From Hofstenia miamia (Eukaryota; Xenacoelomorpha; Acoela), in assembly GCA_004352715.1 (NCBI GenBank), contig SCFE01000058.1, positions 1,413,243-1,477,242 of the forward strand: a stretch of 64,000 nucleotides of DNA. Direction: 5' to 3'. Position numbers and translations under genes: made by a program. Under the pieces are notes generated by a model. That model was not told where the DNA came from and searched no databases. It saw only the letters and a program-made list of their open reading frames with translations. This document shows, piece by piece, positions 55,801-64,000 of this stretch (positions within the stretch are counted from its first letter, which is position 1; the number at the start of each line of letters is the position of its first letter).

Positions 55801-58800
55801 GGGAAGCATAACCTCCTAATAAACATTTTCTAAATATCTGTTCATTTTATGTATGGTATTGTTTTACAACAGGAGGTATACTCTTCCCATTTTGACAAAT
55901 TCATATTGTTATTATAATTGTTAGTATAGTAAAAGTATGTAATATATACACGAAAATTATGTGTGATAAGATAAGAATGCTAATAATTTTTATCATTTAA
56001 AACTGCCAAAACCAATGTTTAAAAAACCACCCAAATTTCGAGAGTTGATGAAGTCATCCAAAACATTAATGGCATCAAATTTGAAATTTCTGAACATTGC
56101 AAATTGATAGTGCTGATATGAAGAATGTTTGTGCACTTTCGTTTTAATATATAAGTATCATAAGTATATCATTATCTAACCAAGAACTAGATCAAGGTAG
56201 AAAATCTGTTCTCAAGAAATCCTTGATCAAATAGAGTCAAAGATTTCAACTTAGATAAGTTAGCAAAGCCATCAGTATTATTATTTTTCTTAATTTTCTA
56301 TTTGCTCCTTTTAAAAATTTTTGAAAAGAACCTATGCTATTATGACCTGATAAATCTGCGCATTTAGGTTATGGGGACGTCGTTTGTGCCAGTCCTGTTG
56401 GCAAGACATTTACAATGATATATGTGCCATTTGGAATTGTAGTGTTCGCCATATTTCTTGTGCAGTTAACTCGTGCATTTTTACATGTGGAACGTGCCAT
56501 TGACAACGTCCTTCCAAAGCCAGATAGATTTTGCTGGCTCATCAACACTATATATGTTTGTATCGGACTACTAATATTTTATATTCTTTTTGGACTTTTG
56601 CCTGCATACATAATCTTTTGTAGTGTAATTGATTGGGACTTGTTGGAAGCGCATTACTTCTTGTTTGTCACTTTATCAACAATTGGTTTTGGGGACTATT
56701 CAATAAGGTAAGACTTAATTATTTGCATCACATTATTTTGTACAATGCAAACTAAACTGGAAGCTGCTAGCTTTCTCAATTCTGAATATTCATAGAAAAG
56801 TATCAAACCGCTTTCAATATTTTACTTTTCTGAAAATACTTGCAGAAGTAAAGAATCAATATTCGGGCAATTTTCTTCTTCAGCTTTTCTAAAATGTTAG
56901 AGTATCATTGAATTCAAATACTCTAGCTGATTACACTATTCTTTCTAGATTTTTCCATCCCTTTTTATATTACCACTTACGGATTCTTTATTCTATATTA
57001 AAAGAATCAATAGCAAGCCGGTCATTGATAAATTGTATAGTTGCTATGTTTTCTAGTACTATGACAAATGATTTTAATAAGTATACAAGGGATAATATAG
57101 TATATAAATCTTTGAAGAGATTGAACTTTGTTGGATTTCAAATTCGAAAGCTCTGAAGTATACCACGACCTACTATAAGTAGACCTTGAGTATACTTTAG
57201 ATCAATTTAGCATTCAGTTGTAGGAAAAATGATTTATGGAGTGCAAATGAGACTTAGCAGATTTAGTCAAGAAACCAAAATCCAATTATTTTGTTCTACT
57301 ATAGTTGCACTTGAAAGACTGTTTGATTTACTCAAGTGTTACTTAAGTTCTACTTACAAATAATATTAAATTTGAAATGAGGTTTGCTATTGAATGAAAA
57401 TACAACACATTTTAAATTAAACCAATTGATTACGTCGACATAAAGACATGCTATGAATTTACTTTATGACTTGATTGACTTAAAAGCCGAAATTTTCATT
57501 ACATTAAAAAGTGCACTGTTAAGAAATTTTCAAAAGTTGCGGCAATCATTACGTGCACATGCTGATTCATAAAACTGGAAACGGTCCAGTCCATCACCCT
57601 CAACTTAAAATTCTCTGTAATGTTATACAATATTTTGCTTAAGTAGATAATACGTAAGTAGCATAGAACTTTGCGATATCTACTTTTGTCATTTAAAACA
57701 AAAGTAATCTTTGCAGAGCTACATGATAATGCACTCCTAGTATATAATTATGGATTTCAAAATTTGTTTTAAAATTTTGGTTGAGTTTGCGTTAAAACTA
57801 TTTGCTATAAGATTTTTCAGTAGTCTATTGGGTCATTACTTTGAAGTGATTTCCAGTAATGGGTCAATGTTGCAACACTCCATCACTGAAGTCCTCTGGA
57901 AAAAAGACATTAGTTTTGAAGAAATTATTGGAATAATTTGCTTGGATGCACATATTCCGCAGTTCACATAATATTATACCGTTGATTTGTGGTTTCTATG
58001 AGGAATAAAGTAAGTCTTAGAAGAGTTTGCAAGAAAGAATCTGCTATATATGGATGACTATATATCATCATCTTTAACTTGTGCATAACAAATTTTTTAG
58101 AAAAAATTTTTAAGGAGTTACTAGAATAATACTGAGTAATGATTTAATTCATCACAGTCGCTTTCATTAAACCTAGCTTATGTTAAAGAGGTAGGCAAGT
58201 TTTTTGCGCCCTACTTAATTTTGTTTATATATATGATACACATTTTTCCTTTCACAGATAAAGCCTCAATATTTGGAACATTCTCGTTCTATTCCCACGC
58301 ATATGCTGTAAAGTTAAAAAAATTACGTTTATGATAGCGTACTTTTTAAAAAGCATTGACTTCACAAAAGAACTAAATGAAGATCTGCTATTTAAGCTCA
58401 ACTCCAAATACCTTAGGATTTTGGGATGTAGTATTACTGGAGAATCCTTATTCGTCTTCAACATTACATACTTGCTAAATTCTGAATTTTGGTGACTTGT
58501 AAACACCCGAAATTGCGTTTCTTATTAATTGTTGATGTATTTAATTGAATGTCCCATTTAGTTTTCTTTGTGCACACTTCTAGCAGTTCTGTAGCAATTA
58601 TGGGACTATGTGTATTGTAACAATGCATAGGTCGCAGAATATTGAAAAATTTTACAGTTAATTACATAGTGCTTAAATTATTACTAAGTATATTGAATAT
58701 CATTGGTCCAGGAACAGCATCCTGGGGCGCACCATTTGTTATAGTTATATAGCAAGGAAGCATATCATTCACTTTTAAACTTTGGTGCCCCTGCTAAAAA

Positions 58801-61083
58801 GTACTGTAGATGTTTTTCAGTGAATTCGCAATTTCTAAACTTTCCGTCCATAAAGTTGAACTTCAGAATTACCAAAAGCTTTCTCTAAATCAATTAATAC
58901 CAAGATACCTTTACTTAAAAATTCTTGTATTTTCAGTAAGCTCTAAGAAAGTATATACCGTGCCAAGCACTTCACGAAATTAATATTGATGTGGAATAAA
59001 TATACTGCTTGCTTATAATTTACTGCTGAGCACCCTCGATATTTATAGATAAAGTTACTAATATGTCAAACCATGTCGAAATATATACTTCATAGAAATT
59101 GATCAGAACAAATTTAGTATTTCAAACTAGGGTGAATAAAATGAGAATGATCCTACGGCTATTTAGTGTGAAACTAAAGCTACAGATTACTGAAAAACTC
59201 TTTTTTGTTTGTATAATCGAAATTATTTTTGATGTAGGTGATATTTTAAAAATACTTGAAATACTTTCTTTTTCTGAATACCTGAACGTGCACACTTGGA
59301 CAAATTGTTTAAGTACTTGACTCGACGTAATACTTAGTAAATGTGATGCTTGTCAATATTCTGATGTCACCAAACAGCTTAAGGTAAATTTTGTTATTAT
59401 TTGTTCAGATGCATTGGCAAGCATCAAACTTACAAGCATTGAGAAACATCGTCTTGTCGCATTTCTCATATTGTGTAGACGGAAGTCGCCGACCGGTAGT
59501 ACAATGAATCAAAGGGTTTCGGTCAGTCACAAACAAACATTTCTATCAGCGGAATAACTTGTTTATTTTTAAATTGTGTGTCAACAGTTTTCATCTTTAC
59601 AAAGAGATAATAAGTTTGAATTTAAATAAACTATCGAAATCAAAATTTAGAGACATTTGAACAATTCCTGTTTTCCTAAAAATTTCCTCTCATACTGAGC
59701 TCTTGATAAGCTTTGATAAACTGGGTTTTCATATTTAAACAAACTGAAAATACTTCAACATTTACTCTATGAATAGGTCTATAGATTATCTTGCTTGCAG
59801 AATCACAATTCTAAAATTTTTCATACTAAATTTCAAAAAAGCATTGAACAAGTTTCTACTTCTTCAGGCTGAACTGTGGAATCATATATTGAAATGCTTA
59901 ATATCAATGAAATGAAACAAAAATTTTATCAAACCCCTTAAAGATACTACTTCTGACACCTCATCTGGGTAAAGTTCTATGCTTGGGTTCCCCATTTAAC
60001 AAACAAAAGTACATGAGCCACAGTCAAATTAAATCTGGCTGTGCATGAGCTCATATGCCTTGAATTATCAGTTGAAATTAAAATAATCTCCAATAGAAAC
60101 ACTTTGTGATTTAAATTTTTATTTATTTAAGTATAATTTTAGTATTGAACCGGCAATCCAAATTTGAATTTTTCAAAATTTTCAGGTTACTACTTGGCTC
60201 TAATCTTATTTTATAATCAAGTATGCATAATATAAGACACCAGGGGCATTCTGGGATGTCCTTCGACAGATTTCCAACTTTGATTTTCTTTGGTTAAATC
60301 AAAAAATTTTCAGAAAAATAATTTAAAAATATGATAGTAAAATGCATTTTTTGGTACTATTGTTCAACAGTTTCAAAAATTGAGTGGTCCTCTCCCTGCT
60401 TTTAGTCACTCGCTTAATCACTATGGAGATATCCCCCGTCAAAAAATCCTGCGTACGCCCTGTAAGGCACAATAAAAATAATCAACTCCAGTTTAAATGT
60501 GAAGCAGACATAAAATTCATTTAATATTATTTTTTTTAAATATGAATATTGTTTGGGGGCTATGAGCGTAAATTTTGAACATCAATGTTTCATTTGATAT
60601 ACGTAGTATTTGTTTCTGTACTTTAAATATTAATTATATTTATTATATTGGCACATAGTATTTTCAGTTCATGGCTACAATGAATATTTTCGATTTTTCA
60701 ATAAAATCATTTTTGATCACATATCGCAAGTTGTTGTCTTACTGAAATTCAGAATATTTCAAATTTTAAATCTAAATCTAAGGAAAACTGTAGACGACTT
60801 TTCTAACTAACACTTAATTTGCTTACGTTTCACTGAAAACAATTTAGAAAGGAAACATTGAATTTTTTTCATTATATTCTGTTCTCTAACTATTCGTGCA
60901 GATTCCTTTTTGGTTTTGAACAAAACAGATCTCACCCTTAATTGACAAAAAAATTCATAAAAAAGCCCATTTATGGCAACTCATTCTCAATGTGATAAAA
61001 ATATGATAACAACAAAATTCAGCTAAAATGGATCGTTTGAGATATGGGTTTATTTTCATATAAGCATTGAAATATTAGACCTT

Positions 61084-61126
<43 letters not shown>

Positions 61127-63457
61127 TCAAGAAATTAAGGTTAATAATCCATATTAATAGATATCCTGAGTGTCTAAGAAGAGCAGACATCACCGCGATT
61201 TTTAAGAAAGGAGACCCTACAGATTGCATAAGTTATAGGCCCATCTCTGTTACAAATCCTGTTTCAAAAATATTTGAGAGGCTTCTATGCAAACAAATAA
61301 ATTCATACCTAAAGGAAAATAATGTGCTATGTTCAAATCAATTTGGTTTTAGACAAGGGCTAGGCACTATTGATGCTTTATTAGAGTTTACAGAAAATAC
61401 ACGTTATTTCCTCAACAATAACATATGTAGCAGTGTTGCTTTGCTCGACCTTAGTAAGGCGTTTGATAGTCTTGATTACAAAATTCTAGATGTAAAATTG
61501 GAAAACTACGGATTTAGTGCTCCATCAAGAATGTTTTTGAACAGCTTCGTTAACAATAGACAGCAACGTGTGCGGATTGATAATGTTTATAGTGAGTACT
61601 TAGCAACTAACAAAGGGGTTCCACAGGGTACAGTGCTTGGTCCTCTTCTTTTCAACTTGTACATAAACGATTTGTCAACATATATTGATGATGCAGAACT
61701 AATTCAATATGCAGACGACATTTGCGTCATAAANNNNNNNNNNNNNNNNNNNNNNNNNNNNNNNNNNNNNNNNNNNNNNNNNNNNNNNNNNNNNNNNNNN
61801 NNNNNNNNNNNNNNNNNNNNNNNNNNNNNNNNNNNNNNNNNNNNNNNNNNNNNNNNNNNNNNNNNNNNNNNNNNNNNNNNNNNNNNNNNNNNNNNNNNNN
61901 NNNNNNNNNNNNNNNNNNNNNNNNNNNNNNNNNNNNNNNNNNNNNNNNNNNNNNNNNNNNNNNNNNNNNNNNNNNNNNNNNNNNNNNNNNNNNNNNNNNN
62001 NNNNNNNNNNNNNNNNNNNNNNNNNNAGACATGTGAGCCCAATAATAGCCACAAGAAATTTGCAGAACACTTTTACCAAAATCTGTAGTTACCTTAACCA
62101 AAACATGCTAACAGTGAATACGCAAAAAACTCAGTTCATCATCTTCGCTCCAAGTGGATCAGAAGCAATAGCTAAAGACATAAGTCTAAGAGTTTCCGAC
62201 GGTATATCATCAATCCAAAACAGCAAATCAGTAAAGTACTTAGGGGTGGAAATAGATCAACACTTCTGTTATAACGACTTCATAAACACCAAGATTCGTA
62301 AGATTGCGTTTGGAATACAGTATCTAAAACAAATAAAACGGTTTAAGCAGAGTAAAGATTTAATCAACGCTTTTGTAATTAGTCAATATACATTTGCTTG
62401 CATTCTTTTAAGCAATATTCCGACTGCTAATCATGAGCGTATAAATAGATTGTTTAACTGGTCAATCTGTGTCATGTTTTCCATTAGTAAACATCAAGTT
62501 AGTAAAAAACTGCAAACATTATCANAAGGAGCAAACAAATAAAGCTATTGAAGATTTTATATATATACATATATATATATATATACATATATCCTCTTGT
62601 TTTTTCTATATACAAACCGCGGATACCTCATGTTTACACTTACATGTAAATACATACGCAAGAGAATTCAGGAACATTTACAAATTGTGGTTTTCAGCGT
62701 TTGAAAAATTGGCGAGATATTAACATTCAAACCTTCTATATTCTACTTAATGGTACTTACTAATTATGCATTATTTAACTAAGAGATATTATTATGCAAT
62801 TAAACGTTGATTAGATTAATCTTTTAATCTAATGTTTTTATTTTTTTGTTCTGTTGTGATTTTATTGTAGAAAATGTCATCAGTTTTGATTTTATAGGTT
62901 TATGGAGATATCCATCTTCTAATTTAGCATATTGTTATTGGTTCACTTGTGCCAACAAACCTTTCATGTCTTGAACATGCAAGAAATACTTCGTTTAATA
63001 TATTTTAATCGTATATCTAAATGAGATGCGTGTGAAATATAAAGTCCCGTTTTTAAATTAAATAATCTGAATTTCAATGATGGATGCTCGCCATTTACTA
63101 TGTTGTAGACATCCATGCTTCTTAATATATTTTGACACCAAAATATTTTGATATTATATCGCTTTACTGTCTTTTATTTTTCTGCCGATGAGCAGACACT
63201 CGACACATGCTTAATTTCTTTAATTTTTACCTGCATACATATTTATACATATTCAAACTTAATATTCAAGTAATTCATTTAGGAGCTTAGAGCCACACTT
63301 TTTTGGGACTTTTATAATGGGATATATGGTTATTGGAGTGGCTATTATAGCAAGTATTGGAAGATTAACCTTTGAAAAGTATTATGCAGCCAGTGAACAG
63401 GCGCTGAAACTCAGAGACTCCACTGAACAACTCTCATCCTATGATTCCATGAAATAG
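52803..63457 (+). CDS. two-pore-domain potassium channel (K2P), three exons
   Basis: Exons 52803..53118, 56368..56707 and 63283..63457: 831 nt, 276 residues, ending TAG. All junctions fit: ATAG|GTAACA to TTTAG|GTTATGG (phase 1) and ATAAG|GTAAGA to TTTAG|GAGC (phase 2). Order: TM1 (ISFIITSLYILLGAYIF), extracellular cap with possible N-glycosylation (NFS, NIT), P1 with TTIGYGD (G106-D109), TM2 (IYVPFGIVVFAIFLVQL), TM3 (INTIYVCIGLLIFYILFGL), P2 with TIGFGDYS (T210-D215), TM4 (FIMGYMVIGVAIIASIGRL), and a short C-tail ending DSMK. This is the complete K2P architecture, forming a background potassium channel as a dimer in the plasma membrane. 276 residues is at the short end for the family. The first intron splits the GYG glycine codon, a position known to be conserved in K2P genes. 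ATTAAA at 63526 could be the polyadenylation signal. Subfamily not assigned. Confidence 0.9.
53640..54730 (+). pseudogene. Tc1-type transposase relic in K2P intron 1
   Basis: Scattered pieces in three frames: an N-terminal region, VRSLLRMSKASPKQSV around 53970-54015, the open frame 54210-54455 with ILATNKFGEGSIVTWNFITA (the 'HGGGS.MVWG' block of Tc1), and MEWSSQRPDINMIEYMW near 54625-54680. The last is the 'WP.QSPDLNPIE.LW' block carrying the third acidic residue, with the glutamate kept. Many lesions; terminal repeats not found. Same strand as the host gene. Confidence 0.75.
54731..55043. other. intron sequence, less AT-rich
   Basis: Non-coding part of K2P intron 1 with GGTGACCCGAACC and GGGCGCAGCGG patches, possibly the decayed edge of an unknown repeat. 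Confidence 0.3.
55044..55268. other. GC-rich island of about 220 bp, unidentified
   Basis: A sharply bounded stretch visibly rich in G and C (GGCCACGGCTTACAGCTGGC, GTGCGGGCGGACATC, CAGACGGGCACGGGCGCCC) inside a very AT-rich intron. A 74-codon plus-strand frame (PGPNSIHAESHEAIETVRAD) and open minus-strand frames exist, but no family is recognised. It is not a tRNA by its sequence. It could be a captured piece of foreign or contaminating DNA, part of a LINE, or a SINE. Confidence 0.5.
55269..56367. other. K2P intron 1, remainder
   Basis: AT-rich, nothing recognised. It ends in the splice acceptor at 56366-56367. Confidence 0.7.
56708..61086. other. K2P intron 2, 5' part
   Basis: No convincing coding sequence. 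Short frames at 56908, 57750, 58252 (minus) and 59099 show no family resemblance. Fragments around 58690-58930 (minus strand) read like a decayed LINE, for example words resembling FLVLIDLEKAF, but too weakly to call. Confidence 0.45.
61087..62560 (+). pseudogene. 5'-truncated LINE reverse transcriptase in K2P intron 2
   Basis: From about 61150 an open frame with RT blocks in order: RRADITAIFKKGDPTDCISY (block 1), YRPISVTNPVSKIFERLL, NQFGFRQGLGTIDALLEF, VALLDLSKAFDSLDYKIL (first catalytic Asp), GVPQGTVLGPLLFNLYINDL, and QYADDICVI (YADD box) just before a 293-N gap (61734-62026). After the gap: NTQKTQFIIFAPSG, SVKYLGVEIDQHFCYND and QYLKQIKRFK, ending at a frameshift near a single N (62525). 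No endonuclease domain; (TA)n flanks both ends. This matches jockey/RTE/CR1-type elements. The RT frame is well kept, so insertion is fairly recent. Same strand as the channel gene. Confidence 0.85.
62561..63282. other. K2P intron 2, 3' part
   Basis: AT-rich sequence up to the acceptor at 63281-63282. Nothing recognised. Confidence 0.6.
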
Positions 63458-64000
63458 TGACTTGCTATCCGATCAGCATGTTAAATTATGAATTTATGAA
63501 TATTTGGATGTATATTGTATTTGTAATTAAAGTTATTCAATTATAGCATTAATAGTTTTGTAGTTTAGTGTTTTTTATAATTTTCACAGAGAGAGAGAGA
63601 AAAATAGGAAGAGGGGGAATAAATATACTTGTCCTTGCGGCTAAAGGACGAAAATGGACAACGTAAAATTTTAAAGGCACCATAGTCTATATTAATGGCC
63701 GCGGAACGAATTTTGGCTCGGAGAGGGCAAGATGCATTTATTACCCAGTATATTAACTAGCTAAGGGGACTTTTGCGGCTTAAATTATACAGTTTAGGGC
63801 GATTTTTCTTGAAAGTTAAGTTTAGCCTAATGCCCTTCTATATCCGGCTTCAGCCGCCACTGGTCTATCTATCTACTTTTGAGATTGCATTGAAGAAAAA
63901 CTATTAAGAAATCTTTGGTTTATAGGATGAATCATAGAGTCTAGTCTGATACGAAAATTATGTCTTTTTTAGTAGGAACTATATTATATCATATATATAT
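63458..64000 (+). other. K2P 3' flank with a GC-richer repeat-like segment
   Basis: ATTAAA at 63526-63531, a (GA)n run at 63588-63600, then 63700-63870 with GGCCGCGGAACGA and CCGGCTTCAGCCGCCACTGG. The last word resembles ends of invertebrate mobile elements and the sequence near 2000 (CAGATCCGCTACTGG). Ends in (TA)n. Confidence 0.4.

Noticed and set aside
1-64000. CRISPR array, prokaryotic operon or phage system
   Set aside because: No spaced direct repeats of CRISPR type, no ribosome-binding sites or operon-like gene packing. Splice sites and transposon content are eukaryotic.

Overview
This is an AT-rich eukaryotic (metazoan) scaffold with spliced genes, long introns, (TA)n microsatellites and many dead transposons. 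The transposon set (Tc1/mariner with an N-terminal helix-turn-helix, piggyBac, a P element with a THAP finger, several non-LTR retrotransposons) suggests an invertebrate. I lean towards an arthropod, but the species is not recognisable from sequence alone. The scaffold is a gapped draft: five runs of exactly 1000 N, several shorter gaps, and single-N joins where contig ends are duplicated.

Left half (1-44.9 kb): this is a local cluster of one transporter family, SLC18B1-like major facilitator proteins (vesicular amine/polyamine type). The gene model is two coding exons. Exon 1 (278 nt) encodes TM1-3 and ends in phase 2 at GG|GTAAG. Exon 2 (about 1.02 kb) encodes TM4-12 and has no start codon of its own. 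Two complete genes lie on the minus strand (24926-28049 and 35087-38428) inside a tandem duplication with a period of about 10.2 kb. Also present are an orphan exon 2 on the plus strand (6437-7457), a gap-truncated near-identical exon 2 (549-644), an orphan exon 1 on the minus strand (19227-19504), and two exon-1 pseudogenes (9370-9646 plus; 44587-44720 minus). Both tandem copies carry a P-type element just upstream of exon 1. The second copy of that element has recognisable ends (38596-43044) beginning and ending CATGG/CCATG, flanked by ATATAAT on both sides.

Middle (45-49.2 kb): a graveyard of elements. It holds a broken reverse transcriptase with a C-terminal domain typical of one non-LTR family, a decayed repeat-associated protein of unknown function, and a 1558-bp Tc1 element with good terminal inverted repeats but a dead transposase.

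Right part (49.8-64 kb): a possible small two-exon membrane protein on the minus strand (49785-52134), then a complete three-exon two-pore-domain potassium channel (K2P) on the plus strand (52803-63457, 276 aa). Its introns hold a dead Tc1 transposase, a GC-rich island and a 5'-truncated LINE. The first intron splits the glycine codon of the first TIGYGD selectivity filter.

The host genes recognised are the transporter cluster and the K2P channel; both are membrane proteins and I see no shared pathway. The most interesting signals are the transporter cluster (orphan exons in opposite orientation, a cluster of substitutions suggesting gene conversion), the P element and its duplicate, and short hammerhead-ribozyme-like cores near repeats.
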